DNA from: Geomonas sp. Red32
GTDB taxonomy: Bacteria; Desulfobacterota; Desulfuromonadia; Geobacterales; Geobacteraceae
Reading direction: 5' to 3'
Assembly (NCBI RefSeq): GCF_023652955.1
Contig: NZ_JAKLOY010000003.1
Location: forward strand, 124,001 to 188,000
DNA length: 64,000 bases
The position numbers were made by a program, and so were the translations under genes. The notes below the pieces were generated by a model, which made no database searches, was not told the origin of the DNA, and saw only the letters and a list, made by a program, of their open reading frames with translations. Below, piece by piece: positions 25,873 to 35,323 of the stretch (the first letter of the stretch is position 1; each line of letters opens with the position of its first letter).

Positions 25873-27648
25873 TCAGGGTGAGGATGGGGTTGGTTTGGCG
25901 GTTGAGGGTTGCGTGGCGGATGCAGTTGGCGTAGCGGTTGCCTTGGGCGTGCCGGTTTGCGTTGGCGTGGCGCTTGGCGTTGGCGTGGCGCTTGAGCTGG
26001 CCTGCTCGTCGTTGGCGAGCAGCAGGCGGTTTCCGGCCTTCATCACCAGGCGTCCCGTTTTTTTGCAGGCGGCCTGGAACTTGGCCAGTTCACCCTTCTT
26101 GACCACCACGAGGAAAGGTTTGCCGGAGTCCCACTCTTTGGCGAACTCCGGAAGGGTCGGGAACCAGGCGGCGTGGTCCCCCTGACGGCTCCCGAAGTCG
26201 AGCTCGTCGCGGTCGTCGCCGACCAGCATGACGCGGCGGTGGGTGTAGAAGGCGATCCCCTGCTGGTAATCCGACAGGCAGGCGATCTGGACATCCTGGC
26301 GGGGATCCTGCTGGATGGCGCGGGAAAGTTCCCGGGCGGAGTTCTTGACGGCGACCTGCTCGTAGATGTACGGCGGCGCCCCGGCGATAACCACGAAGGT
26401 GGCGGCGGCCAGGGGGACGATGAAGGCGGCCGGGTCCCCCTTGCGGCCGGCGATCAGGCAGACGATCCCCTGGACGAGGAAGAGGGCCCCCACCACGATT
26501 CCGGCGGTGGTCCCGATCTCGGGATTGCGGAAGGTGAACGGGTAGGCGATGGCACCGGCGCCGATCAGGATCAATAACCCCGCGGTGGCCATGCTCACGC
26601 GCCGGATCGAGGCAGCGTTCCATCCTTTGACGAACCAGTCGCCGATCAAAAGGGCCAGCGGAGGGAACACCGGAAGGATGTAAGGGATGAGCTTGGAGTT
26701 CGACTTCGAGAAGAAGGCGAAGATGATGACCGCCCAGAGGAAAAGGAAGAACTTCTCGGGATCCGCTTTCCGCTCCTTCCACCCGCTTCTCAGCGCGGCC
26801 GGAATGAACAAGGACCACGGGAGCATGGTCCCCAAAAGCACCGGGACGAAGAACCATAACGGCTGGTAGCGGTGGTGAATCTTGGTCAGAAAGCGCTGGA
26901 AATGCTCATGGATGAAGAAGAAGTGGGCGAACTCCGGGTTACGCAGTGAGACCAGCACGAACCAGGGGGCGCAGACCGCCAGGAAGACGATGGTGCCGGT
27001 GGGGATCCTCATCTCCTTGAGAAGGCGCCAGCGCCTGGTCATAAGCATGTACATGAAGATGACCGCACCCGGCAGCACGATGCCGATCAGCCCCTTGGCG
27101 AGCACGGCGAGCCCCATGAAGGCGTAGAAGAGATAGTAGTGGAGTCCCTGCCTCGGGTACCCGTCCCGCGCCGCCAGCATGAAGAAGATGAAGGCGCCGG
27201 TCAGGCAGAAGGTGAGGGTCATGTCGGTGAAGTTGATCCGGGACTGGATCACGAAGCCCACCGAGGTGCCGAGGACGATGGCGGCCAAAAGTCCGCTGCG
27301 GCGGCTGAAGAGCTGGCGCCCCACCCAGTAGGTGAGAAGGACCGTGAAAAGCCCGCAGAGAGTTCCGGGGACGCGCGCCGCCAGTTCGCCTTCGCCGAAG
27401 ATCTTCAGGGAGATCACGTTCAGCCAGTAGTGAAGCGGGGGCTTCTCGAAGTACTTCACGTGGTTGAGTATCGGGGTGACGAAGTCCCCGCGCACCAGCA
27501 TCTCCCGGGGGATCTCGATGTAGCGCCCCTCGTCCGGGTCGATCAGGGGGAGCCGCCCCAGGAACTGGAAAAAGAGCACCCCGAAGCCGATCAAGAGGAC
27601 GCCGAGGTCCCTGATGGCGCTTCCCGCCTCGTCTCTGAAAAATTTCAT
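25873..27648 (-). CDS. arnT: ArnT-like lipid A aminoarabinose transferase
   Basis: 591 residues; the ATG at 27648 overlaps the U32 stop by four bases (ATGA). The GT83 N-terminal signature is clear: LPLIDPDEGRYIEIPREML, then KYFEKPPLHYWLNV, holding the acidic catalytic loop. About a dozen hydrophobic segments follow, then a periplasmic C-terminal domain. It moves Ara4N from undecaprenyl phosphate to lipid A phosphates in the periplasm. An unusual Ser/Ala/Thr/Pro tail of about 45 residues (SATPTPSATPTQTGTP and similar) ends the protein and is not expected in ArnT. The gene is separated from arnB by a repeat-filled gap, so it may be expressed from the U32 promoter. Confidence 0.87.
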   Translation of the reverse strand: MKFFRDEAGSAIRDLGVLLIGFGVLFFQFLGRLPLIDPDEGRYIEIPREMLVRGDFVTPILNHVKYFEKPPLHYWLNVISLKIFGEGELAARVPGTLCGLFTVLLTYWVGRQLFSRRSGLLAAIVLGTSVGFVIQSRINFTDMTLTFCLTGAFIFFMLAARDGYPRQGLHYYLFYAFMGLAVLAKGLIGIVLPGAVIFMYMLMTRRWRLLKEMRIPTGTIVFLAVCAPWFVLVSLRNPEFAHFFFIHEHFQRFLTKIHHRYQPLWFFVPVLLGTMLPWSLFIPAALRSGWKERKADPEKFFLFLWAVIIFAFFSKSNSKLIPYILPVFPPLALLIGDWFVKGWNAASIRRVSMATAGLLILIGAGAIAYPFTFRNPEIGTTAGIVVGALFLVQGIVCLIAGRKGDPAAFIVPLAAATFVVIAGAPPYIYEQVAVKNSARELSRAIQQDPRQDVQIACLSDYQQGIAFYTHRRVMLVGDDRDELDFGSRQGDHAAWFPTLPEFAKEWDSGKPFLVVVKKGELAKFQAACKKTGRLVMKAGNRLLLANDEQASSSATPTPSATPTQTGTPKATATPTASATQPSTAKPTPSSP

Positions 27649-28919
27649 TCCGCCACCTTCAAGGGTTTCTCCCGCCGGATCAGGTCGAATTCGCAGGCGC
27701 CGGGGAAGTGCGGGATCACCACCCGCTGGTTGGCGTGGGCCACCTCGAGGGGATTCCCTTCCTCGTCGCTCATTTCCGTCAGCGTAAAGGAGGTGAACTC
27801 CGCCCCCTGGCCGATCAGTTCCAGGGTGTCCCCGACCTTCAGCCGGTTTCTCACCCCCAAAAGGGTGCCGCCGTCCGGAGCGCTCCCCTGCACCATGGCC
27901 ACGAACTCGTAGCTCCGGATGTAGCGGCTCAGGTACTCGTGGTCGACGTCGCGCGGCTTGCCGAACAGAAAGCCGGTGGTGTAGCCCCGGTGGCTCACCT
28001 TGCTGAGCTCTTCCAGCCATTCTTGTTTCAGCCGGTAGCCCGCCGGGTTTTCCCAGTAGCTGTCGATTGCTGCCCGGTAGACTCTGATGACGCTCGCCGC
28101 GTAGTAGATCCCCTTCATGCGCCCCTCGATCTTCAACGAGTGGACGCCGCTTTCGATGATTTCGGGGAGATGCTCGATCAGGCAGAGGTCTTTCGAATTG
28201 AAGATGAAGCTTCCGCTGTCGTCCTCGACGATCGGGAAGTATTCGCCGGGGCGGGTCTCCTCCACGATGGCGTAGTTCCAGCGGCAGGGCTGGGTACACT
28301 CCCCGTGGTTGGCGTCGCGACCGGTCATGGCGCTGGAGAGGAGGCAGCGCCCGGAGTAGGAGATACACATGGCGCCGTGGACGAAGGCCTCCAGTTCGAG
28401 GCCCGGACATTTTTGGGCGGTCTCCCGGACCTCGTCGAGCGGCACCTCGCGGGCAAGGTTCACCCGGCCCACCCCCTGGCTATGCCAGAAGGAGGCGCTT
28501 TTCCAGTTGGTGGTGTTGGCCTGGGTGGAGAGGTGGATCTCCCGGGCGGGCAGCTTCTCGCGGATGAGGGCGATGACGCCTGGGTCGGCGGCGATCAGGC
28601 CGTCGAAGGGGATGGGCTCGATCTCGTCCAGGAAGGCTTCCAGCGTTTCCAGCGCGCCGTTGCCGGGAAAGGCGTTCACCGTGAGATAGACCTTCACGCC
28701 GTGGCGGTGGGCGTAGCCGGCCGCCTCGGCCAGTTCGGCGACGGTGAAGTTGTCGGCCAGGTTGCGAAGCCCGAAGGCCTTTCCCCCCAGGTAGACGGCG
28801 TCCGCGCCGTAGCGGATCGCCACCTTCAATTTTTCCATGTTCCCGGCCGGGGCGAGGAGTTCGGGTTTTACCCTGTCCCCCCTGCGGCTGTTACCTATCG
28901 TTATGGCAGTGCTTGTCAC
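27645..28919 (-). CDS. U32 family protein (TrhP/YegQ-like)
   Basis: 424 residues if the GTG at 28919 is used; a stop lies four codons upstream and no better start precedes the conserved PELLAPAGNMEKL. Family marks: KPELLAPAGN, YGADAVYLGG, the strand LSTQANTTN, and the iron-sulfur Cys cluster in AFVHGAMCISYSGRCLLS plus the later GECTQPCRW. This set is typical of U32 proteins that hydroxylate tRNA or rRNA bases (TrhP, RlhA) rather than true peptidases. It is translationally coupled to arnT. A functional link to lipid A is not evident. The weak ribosome site and hairpin just before the start suggest low or controlled translation. Confidence 0.85.
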   Translation of the reverse strand: MTSTAITIGNSRRGDRVKPELLAPAGNMEKLKVAIRYGADAVYLGGKAFGLRNLADNFTVAELAEAAGYAHRHGVKVYLTVNAFPGNGALETLEAFLDEIEPIPFDGLIAADPGVIALIREKLPAREIHLSTQANTTNWKSASFWHSQGVGRVNLAREVPLDEVRETAQKCPGLELEAFVHGAMCISYSGRCLLSSAMTGRDANHGECTQPCRWNYAIVEETRPGEYFPIVEDDSGSFIFNSKDLCLIEHLPEIIESGVHSLKIEGRMKGIYYAASVIRVYRAAIDSYWENPAGYRLKQEWLEELSKVSHRGYTTGFLFGKPRDVDHEYLSRYIRSYEFVAMVQGSAPDGGTLLGVRNRLKVGDTLELIGQGAEFTSFTLTEMSDEEGNPLEVAHANQRVVIPHFPGACEFDLIRREKPLKVAE

Positions 28920-28933
28920 GTATGCTCAGTTCC

Positions 28934-28959
28934 ACGTCGCTCCTCAAGGGGAGCGACGT
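28934..28959 (-). promoter_or_regulatory. Perfect hairpin in the leader of the U32 gene
   Basis: ACGTCGCTCC and GGAGCGACGT form a 10-bp stem with a six-base loop, ending 15 bases before the GTG start. It includes GAGGAG, the only good ribosome-site-like sequence nearby, so it could restrict translation. Confidence 0.5.
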
Positions 28960-29222
28960 ACTCTATGAAGTCGATGCGGGCACACACTAGCACAGAACGC
29001 CGGTGTAATGAACCCCCAAAAGCCCGCTTTCTCCTTGACATTGACCTCCAAAAAGCTTTAATTATGTTAAATTTTTCTCCGGTAGAGGTTTTTTTGACAC
29101 CTTTTCCGGCGGCTGCGAACCCGCTCTGGACGGCCCTTTCCGGGGCAGCCAGGTACCCCGGCAGGACAAAAATCGGGCACTTCAGCCTCATGAGAGGTTC
29201 ATCCAGCCAACATTAGCCAAGC

Positions 29223-29249
29223 TTGACCGCGGAACCCATTATATATAAT
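29223..29249 (+). promoter_or_regulatory. Sigma-70-like promoter of the LysM-dprA-topA genes
   Basis: TTGACC (29223-29228) and a perfect TATAAT (29244-29249) are separated by 15 bases (16 if the -35 is read as CTTGAC). It lies about 75 bases before the LysM ATG. Confidence 0.6.
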
Positions 29250-29322
29250 GCTGGAGCACGGACCGCGCCGGAGACACCCCGGCGGGGAGGAGGCCGGGGC
29301 GCTTAGCCCCTTAAAGGAGCTT

Positions 29323-30357
29323 ATGAGATACCGTTTTCCCGTGGCACTGCTTTTACTTTCCTTGGCAGCCCCCGTATTCCCGGCGGCTGCGGCGTCTGAC
29401 CAGCCCACCATCTACACCATCGCCCCTGGCGACACCCTGTGGGGGCTCTCCAAGCGCTTCCTTAACGATCCCCACTACTGGCCCAACCTCTGGGCGGCCA
29501 ACGGCGAGAACGGGATCGGCAACCCGCATTTCATCTATCCCGGCCAAAAGATCAGGGTCTACAGCGACCGCATCGAGATCGAGCAGCCGAAGCCTCAGCA
29601 GGCGGCCCCTGCCGCGGAGGCCCCACCGGCCGCTCCCGCCGGGACCGAGGTTGCTCCGCCCCCCGAGGAGCCGGTCCAGGCGTTCTCGGTGACCGGAAGC
29701 GAAGGTTTCCTGGTTGAGGACGGCCAGCCGCCGGCCGGGGCCATCATCGCCACCGCCCAGAACCGCAAGATCGTCGGGACCGACGACATCGTCTACACCG
29801 ACCTCGGCAGGGGCAACGGTGCCAACGTCGGCGACCGTTATTCCATCTACAAAAAGATGGGGGCGGTGAGCCACCCGGTGACCAACGAGATCGTCGGGGA
29901 GCGGGTGATCCCGCTTGGCGAGTTGCAGCTCTCCGAGGTCGAGGAAAAGGTCTCCAAGGCGATCATCACCAAATCCTACCAGGAGATCTCCCCCGGGAGC
30001 TACTTGCTGCCGGTGCAGGATAAGAAGGTGACGGTTCCCCTCAGGGCCGCCGACCGCGACCTGGTCGGGTACATCGTCGAGAGCCAGACCGGCAACAAGG
30101 TAATCGCCGTCCGCGACCTGGTCTTCCTGGACCTCGGGCGCGCGCAGGGGGTGCAGCCGGGTAACCTCCTGTACATCGTCCGCGACGTGACTCTCGACCA
30201 GCGTTATACCAAGTCCCGGGTGGACAAGTTCCCGGTCGAGGTGGTCGGCGCCCTGGTGGTGCTGAAGACCGGCCTCAATACGTCGACCGCCGTGATCGTG
30301 AAGAGCGTCGATACCATCTACCGCGGCGACCGGGTGGAGATGAAGAAAAGCAGGTAG
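29323..30357 (+). CDS. Secreted LysM-domain protein
   Basis: 344 residues, ATG at 29323 with AAAGGAG upstream. Signal peptide residues 1-24 (RFPVALLLLSLAAPVFPAAA). The LysM domain lies at about 31-80: YTIAPGDTLWGLSKRFLNDP, then HFIYPGQKIRVY. An Ala/Pro linker (about 88-120) leads to a 220-residue beta-rich domain of unknown function. LysM binds peptidoglycan, so it is likely a periplasmic wall-associated protein. The same type of LysM protein often sits beside dprA-topA in Geobacter-like genomes; this is from memory. It lies 21 bases before dprA and is probably co-transcribed with it. Confidence 0.88.
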   Translation: MRYRFPVALLLLSLAAPVFPAAAASDQPTIYTIAPGDTLWGLSKRFLNDPHYWPNLWAANGENGIGNPHFIYPGQKIRVYSDRIEIEQPKPQQAAPAAEAPPAAPAGTEVAPPPEEPVQAFSVTGSEGFLVEDGQPPAGAIIATAQNRKIVGTDDIVYTDLGRGNGANVGDRYSIYKKMGAVSHPVTNEIVGERVIPLGELQLSEVEEKVSKAIITKSYQEISPGSYLLPVQDKKVTVPLRAADRDLVGYIVESQTGNKVIAVRDLVFLDLGRAQGVQPGNLLYIVRDVTLDQRYTKSRVDKFPVEVVGALVVLKTGLNTSTAVIVKSVDTIYRGDRVEMKKSR

Positions 30358-30378
30358 TTTGCCGGGGGGGGGAACCCC

Positions 30379-31458
30379 ATGGAGCACTACTACTGGTTCG
30401 GCCTGAAATCGGTTCCCCTGGTCGGAAACGTCACCTTCCTCCGTCTCGTCTCGCATTTCGGGACACCGGAGCGGGTGCTGAAGGCCTCGGCGCACGAGCT
30501 CTCCCGGGTCAAAGGGGTGAGCCGGGCCGCCGTCGAATCTCTCTCCAGCCACGACTACCGGCCCTTCGCCGCCGCTGAAGAGGAGCGTCTCGCGGCGAGC
30601 GGGGCGGCCGTGGTCGACATCCTTTCCGAGCGCTACCCGCGCCTGTTGATGGAAATCCCCGACCCCCCTCCTTTCCTCTATGTGAAGGGAGAGCTCAGGG
30701 GGAACGAGACGGCCGTCGCCCTGGTCGGCTCCCGGCGCGCCTCGCAGTACGGGCTCGCCACCGCCACCCGCCTCGCCCACGACCTCGCCGGGCAGGGGAT
30801 CGCGGTGGTCTCGGGAATGGCCAGGGGGATCGACACCGCCGCCCATTGGGGGGCGCTCAAAAACGAAGGCAGGAGCATCGCCGTCCTTGGTTGCGGTATC
30901 GACGTCATCTACCCTCCCGAGAACGGCGCTCTTCATGAGAGCTTGACGAAACAGGGAGCGGTGATCACCGAATTCCCCATGGGGACCGCGCCGCTGGCCG
31001 AGAACTTTCCCCGCCGCAACCGGATCATCAGCGCCCTTTCCCGCGGCGTGGTGGTGGTCGAGGCAGGCGAGGCGAGCGGCTCGCTGATCACCGCCCGCTA
31101 CGCGTTGGAGCAGGGGCGGGAGGTCTTCGCGGTCCCCGGCAACGTCACCCTGAGCGGAAGCCGGGGATGCAACGCACTCATCAAGGAAGGGGCCAAACTG
31201 GTCGAGCGGGTCGAGGACATCCTCGAGGAGCTCTCCATCGAACCCCGCCCGGCCGGGGAGATTCCGCAGCCTCCCTCCTTCTCGCTGACCGGCCGGGAGG
31301 CCGAGATTTACGCCCTCCTTTGCCAGGGACCGCTCCACATCGACGACCTCATCGTACGGAGCTCGTTGACAGCGTCGGAGGTTTCCGCTACGTTACTGCG
31401 CCTGGAGCTCAAGGGGGCGGTGATGCAACTCCCCGGGAAGCATTTCGCGGTAACCTGA
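30379..31458 (+). CDS. dprA: DNA-processing protein DprA
   Basis: 359 residues. The SAM/helix-hairpin N-terminal part (residues about 1-60) is followed by the Rossmann domain with VALVGSRRASQYGL, SGMARGIDTAAHWGAL, AVLGCGIDVIYPPEN and FPRRNRIISALS, all DprA hallmarks. The C-terminal ~60 residues are the winged-helix-like DprA domain (LLCQGPLHIDDLIVRSSL). DprA loads RecA on incoming single-stranded DNA in transformation. A cluster of G bases (GGGGGGG) precedes the ATG as the ribosome site. It is followed by topA after 47 bases. Confidence 0.94.
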   Translation: MEHYYWFGLKSVPLVGNVTFLRLVSHFGTPERVLKASAHELSRVKGVSRAAVESLSSHDYRPFAAAEEERLAASGAAVVDILSERYPRLLMEIPDPPPFLYVKGELRGNETAVALVGSRRASQYGLATATRLAHDLAGQGIAVVSGMARGIDTAAHWGALKNEGRSIAVLGCGIDVIYPPENGALHESLTKQGAVITEFPMGTAPLAENFPRRNRIISALSRGVVVVEAGEASGSLITARYALEQGREVFAVPGNVTLSGSRGCNALIKEGAKLVERVEDILEELSIEPRPAGEIPQPPSFSLTGREAEIYALLCQGPLHIDDLIVRSSLTASEVSATLLRLELKGAVMQLPGKHFAVT

Positions 31459-31505
31459 GCGACCGGCAGCGCCGATCGCTTATTTCAATCAACTTAGGTG
31501 GACCC

Positions 31506-33836
31506 ATGTCGCACAACCTTGTCATAGTCGAGTCTCCCGCCAAGGCGAAGACCATAGAGAAATTCCTCGGGCCGGATTTCAAGGTGCTGGCCTCCTTCGG
31601 GCACGTCCGCGCCCTCCCCAGCAAACAGGGGTCGGTGGACGTCGATCACGACTTCGAGCCGAAATACGCGGTGCTCCCCGAGAGCAAGAAGCACATCGAC
31701 GCCATCAAGAAGGAGATGAAGGGGATCGATTCGCTGCTCCTCGCAACAGACCCCGACCGCGAGGGAGAGGCGATCTCCTGGCACCTCCTGGCCGCGCTCG
31801 GCCTGGACGGCAAGAAAAAGACCCCCTTCGAGATCAGGCGGGTGGTCTTCCACGAGATCACCAAGGACGCCATCGTCCACGCGGTGAAGAACCCGCGCGG
31901 CATCGCCCAGGACCTGGTGGACGCCCAGCAGGCGCGCTCCATCCTCGACTACCTGGTCGGTTTCACCCTTTCTCCTTTCCTCTGGAAGAAGATCCGCTAC
32001 GGCCTTTCCGCCGGGCGCGTGCAGTCGGTGGCCTTGCGGCTCATCTGCGAGCGCGAGAAGGAGATCCAGGCCTTCAAGGAGCAGGAGTACTGGACCATTG
32101 CCGCCAAGCTCGACACGGCGAAGAAGCAGTCCTTGACCGCCTCGCTGGTGGAGTCCGAAGGGAAGAAGCTCACCAAGTTCGATATCCCGGACCGCGACGC
32201 CGCCTTCCGGATCTTCTCGAAGCTCGGGGGGAAGGAATTCCCGCCGCTCTCCGACGATGCCGATTCCAAGCCGCTGGTGGTGAAGGACCCGGTCAACCCG
32301 GTCTACAAGGTCGAGAAGATCACCAAGAGCGAGCGCAGACGCCAGCCGTCGCCGCCGTTCACCACCTCCACCTTGCAGCAGGAGGCGGCCAGGAAGCTCG
32401 GCTTCTCCGCCAAGAAGACCATGTCGACCGCCCAGAAGCTCTACGAGGGTATCGACGTCGGCGACGGCCCGGTCGGTCTCATCACCTACATGCGTACCGA
32501 CTCCGTGGCGCTCTCCAACGTGGCGCTCGACGAGGCCCGGTCGGTGATCACCACCCTGTACGGCAAAGAATACGCGCTGGAGAAACCGCGCTTTTTCAAG
32601 AACAAGTCGAAAAACGCGCAGGAGGCCCACGAGGCGGTCCGGCCAACCTACATCTCCAAGACCCCGGTCGAGGTGAAGAAATTCCTCTCCTCCGACCAGT
32701 TCAAGCTCTACGACCTGATCTGGAAGAGGACGGTTGCCTGCCAGATGGCCGAGGCGCTCCTCGACCAGACCTCGGTCGATATCTCCGCGGGCCCCGGCTT
32801 CAAGTTCCGGGTGGCGGGGACCGTGATCCGCTTCGCCGGCTTCATGAAGCTCTACATCGAGGGGGTCGACGACGAGGTCGAAGAGAAGGAGGGACTCCTC
32901 CCGCCGCTTAACGAGGGGGACATCCTTAACCTTCAGCAGCTCCTTCCGGAGCGCCACTTCACCCAGCCGCCGCCGCGCTACACCGAGGCGACCCTGGTGA
33001 AGACCCTGGAGGAGTACGGGATCGGCCGTCCGTCCACCTACGCCTCGATCATGAACACCATCATCGAGAGGAAGTACGCGCGGCTGGACAAGAAGCGCTT
33101 CATCCCCGAGGACGTCGGGATGGTGGTTTCCGATCTCCTGACCAACCACTTCACCCAGTACGTCGACTACAACTTCACTGCCAACCTCGAGGAAGAGCTC
33201 GACATGGTTTCCCGCGGCGAGAAGCAGTGGCGTCCGCTCCTGCACGAGTTCTGGGGGCCGTTCATCAACCTTCTGCGCCTCAAGGAAGGGGAGGTGAACA
33301 AGTCCGACCTGACCACCGAGGCGACCGACGAAGTCTGCCCGGAATGCGGGAAACCGCTGGTGGTGAAGCTAGGGAAGTTCGGTAAGTTCTTCGCCTGCAC
33401 CGGCTACCCCGAGTGCCGCTACATCCGTCCGCTCGACAAGGAGACCAACGAGCCGGTGGAGGTAGTGGAGTCCGAGGAAGTCTGCGACAAGTGCGGGAGC
33501 AAGATGCTGATCAAGGACGGGCGTTTCGGGAAGTATCTCGCCTGCTCCGCCTATCCCAACTGCAAGAACATCCAGCCGCTGGTGAAGCCGAAGGGGACCG
33601 GGATCACCTGTGTCGAGTGCGGCAAAGGCGAGCTGATCGAGAAGAAGTCCCGTTTCGGCAAGCTCTTCTACTCCTGCAACCGTTATCCCGAGTGCAAGTT
33701 CGCGCTGTGGGATCTCCCGGTCCAGCAGCCCTGTCCCAAGTGCGGCTTCCCGCTGTTGGTGAAGAAGGTGTACAAGCGTCAGGGAGAATTCTTGAAGTGT
33801 CCGAAGGAAGGGTGCGACTGGAAGAGCACCGACTAG
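31506..33836 (+). CDS. topA: DNA topoisomerase I
   Basis: 776 residues, ATG at 31506 with AGGTGG upstream. The Toprim domain begins LVIVESPAKAKTIEKFLG and contains ATDPDREGEAISWHL. The active-site Tyr is residue 328 in GLITYMRTDS. The C-terminal region has four Cys4 zinc ribbons (CPECG.., CDKCG.., CVECG.., CPKCG..) that aid single-strand binding. It relaxes negative supercoils. Length and domain order are normal for a type IA bacterial enzyme. A strong terminator follows. Confidence 0.97.
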   Translation: MSHNLVIVESPAKAKTIEKFLGPDFKVLASFGHVRALPSKQGSVDVDHDFEPKYAVLPESKKHIDAIKKEMKGIDSLLLATDPDREGEAISWHLLAALGLDGKKKTPFEIRRVVFHEITKDAIVHAVKNPRGIAQDLVDAQQARSILDYLVGFTLSPFLWKKIRYGLSAGRVQSVALRLICEREKEIQAFKEQEYWTIAAKLDTAKKQSLTASLVESEGKKLTKFDIPDRDAAFRIFSKLGGKEFPPLSDDADSKPLVVKDPVNPVYKVEKITKSERRRQPSPPFTTSTLQQEAARKLGFSAKKTMSTAQKLYEGIDVGDGPVGLITYMRTDSVALSNVALDEARSVITTLYGKEYALEKPRFFKNKSKNAQEAHEAVRPTYISKTPVEVKKFLSSDQFKLYDLIWKRTVACQMAEALLDQTSVDISAGPGFKFRVAGTVIRFAGFMKLYIEGVDDEVEEKEGLLPPLNEGDILNLQQLLPERHFTQPPPRYTEATLVKTLEEYGIGRPSTYASIMNTIIERKYARLDKKRFIPEDVGMVVSDLLTNHFTQYVDYNFTANLEEELDMVSRGEKQWRPLLHEFWGPFINLLRLKEGEVNKSDLTTEATDEVCPECGKPLVVKLGKFGKFFACTGYPECRYIRPLDKETNEPVEVVESEEVCDKCGSKMLIKDGRFGKYLACSAYPNCKNIQPLVKPKGTGITCVECGKGELIEKKSRFGKLFYSCNRYPECKFALWDLPVQQPCPKCGFPLLVKKVYKRQGEFLKCPKEGCDWKSTD

Positions 33837-33870
33837 TCTTCTCGCTGTGACAACCACTATTGGCAACACC

Positions 33871-33902
33871 CGCGGGGTCCTCGGACCCCGCGCTTTTTTT
33901 CC
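33871..33902 (+). terminator. Intrinsic terminator after topA
   Basis: CGCGGGGTCC and GGACCCCGCG form a perfect 10-bp stem followed by a run of T. It ends the LysM-dprA-topA transcript, so trmFO needs its own promoter, which I cannot identify in the repeat-like 80 bases that follow. Confidence 0.92.
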
Positions 33903-33985
33903 GCGCAGCTGCGCCGTGACATCGGTCCAATCGGCCCGATCAGTCAGATCGGTCGGATCGGACTGACAGTACCAGGGAGCATCAT

Positions 33986-35311
33986 TTGACACAGCAGATA
34001 ACAGTAATTGGCGGCGGCTTGGCTGGCTGCGAGGCGGCTTGGCAAATCGCGTCGCGCGGCGTGAAGGTGAAACTCTACGAGATGAAGCCCAACGCCTACT
34101 CCGAGGCGCATCACCTTCCGGGGCTGAGCGAACTGGTCTGCTCCAACTCCCTGCGCGGGGACTCGCTGGAAAACGCGGTGGGGCTTCTCAAGGAAGAACT
34201 CCGCCGCTTGGGCTCCCTTTTCATGGAGGCGGCCGAGGCCACCAAGGTTCCGGCCGGCGGCGCGCTGGCGGTCGACCGCTCGCTCTTCTCCGAATACATC
34301 ACCAAGAAGATCGAGCAGCACCCCCTGATCGAGGTGGTCCGCGAGGAGGTGACCGAGATCCCCTCGGAAGGGATCGTTGTGGTCGCCTCGGGACCGCTCA
34401 CGAGCGGCGCCCTGGCGGAAAAGATCGGCGAACTCGCCGGCGAGTACCTCTACTTCTACGACGCCATCGCCCCCATCGTCGCCGCCGACTCCATCGATCT
34501 CTCCAAGGCCTTCCGCGCCTCGCGCTACGGGAAGGGTGACGGCGACGATTACCTCAACTGCCCGATGGACAAGGAGCAGTACGAACGCTTCGTCGAGGAG
34601 ATTTTGAAGGCGGAGAAGGTGGAGCGGAAAAGTTTTGAAAAGGTGGTCCACTTCGAAGGATGCATGCCGATCGAGGAGATGGCCAGCCGCGGCGTCGAGA
34701 CCCTCCGTTTCGGTCCCATGAAGCCGGTAGGCCTCGTCGATCCCCGGGTGGGCGTGGAGGCACACGCGGTCATCCAGCTTCGCCAGGAAAACCGGGAGGC
34801 GACCATGTACAACCTGGTCGGCTTCCAGACCAAGCTCACCTGGCCGGAGCAGAAGCGGGTCTTTAGCACGATTCCTGGCCTTGAGCAGGCCCAGTTCCTC
34901 AGGCTTGGCTCCATGCACCGCAACACCTTCATCAACGCGCCGAGACTGATGCTGGCGACCTGCCAGTTGAAGAGCGATCCGAGGGTCTTCTTCGCCGGCC
35001 AGATCACCGGCGTCGAAGGGTACGTGGAGTCTGCCTCCAGCGGCTTCCTGGCCGGGGTCAACGCCGCCCGGCTGGCCAAGGGAGAAGAGCTGACCGTTCC
35101 TCCGCCCGAGACCGCCATCGGCGCCCTGGCCCAGCACATCACCAACGCCGAGGCCGACCACTTCCAGCCGATGAACGTGAACTACGGCCTCTTCCCGCCG
35201 CTTCCGGGTAAGAAGATCAAGAAGAAGGAGAAGCGCGGCATCCTGGCCCAGCGCGGCCTGGAGGCGCTGGAAAAGTGGCAGCCCGAACTAAAGAAGGACC
35301 GCGCAGAATAG
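33986..35311 (+). CDS. trmFO: TrmFO, folate/FAD-dependent tRNA (uracil-54) methyltransferase
   Basis: 441 residues, TTG start at 33986 with GGGAG upstream. The FAD-binding motif is [14 protein letters not shown]; the TrmFO-specific blocks [45 protein letters not shown] and [16 protein letters not shown] are all present, including the active Cys in EGCMP. It makes ribothymidine at position 54 of tRNA with methylene-THF as carbon donor. This enzyme replaces TrmA in Gram-positive and many delta-class bacteria. It is a free-standing gene with repeats downstream. Confidence 0.96.
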   Translation: MTQQITVIGGGLAGCEAAWQIASRGVKVKLYEMKPNAYSEAHHLPGLSELVCSNSLRGDSLENAVGLLKEELRRLGSLFMEAAEATKVPAGGALAVDRSLFSEYITKKIEQHPLIEVVREEVTEIPSEGIVVVASGPLTSGALAEKIGELAGEYLYFYDAIAPIVAADSIDLSKAFRASRYGKGDGDDYLNCPMDKEQYERFVEEILKAEKVERKSFEKVVHFEGCMPIEEMASRGVETLRFGPMKPVGLVDPRVGVEAHAVIQLRQENREATMYNLVGFQTKLTWPEQKRVFSTIPGLEQAQFLRLGSMHRNTFINAPRLMLATCQLKSDPRVFFAGQITGVEGYVESASSGFLAGVNAARLAKGEELTVPPPETAIGALAQHITNAEADHFQPMNVNYGLFPPLPGKKIKKKEKRGILAQRGLEALEKWQPELKKDRAE

Positions 35312-35323
35312 CTGACCTCTCGT

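Larger units (their letters stand above)
28920..29322. other. 403-base intergenic region between divergent genes
   Basis: It carries the leader hairpin of the U32 gene (28934-28959), the 11-base motif GACATTGACCT at 29037-29047, a plus-strand TTGACA at 29035 with weak -10 choices, and the LysM gene promoter at 29223-29249. I see no convincing gene. A 14-codon minus-strand frame starting with GTG at 28934 behind GAGGAG ends inside the U32 gene and could be a leader peptide. Confidence 0.6.
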
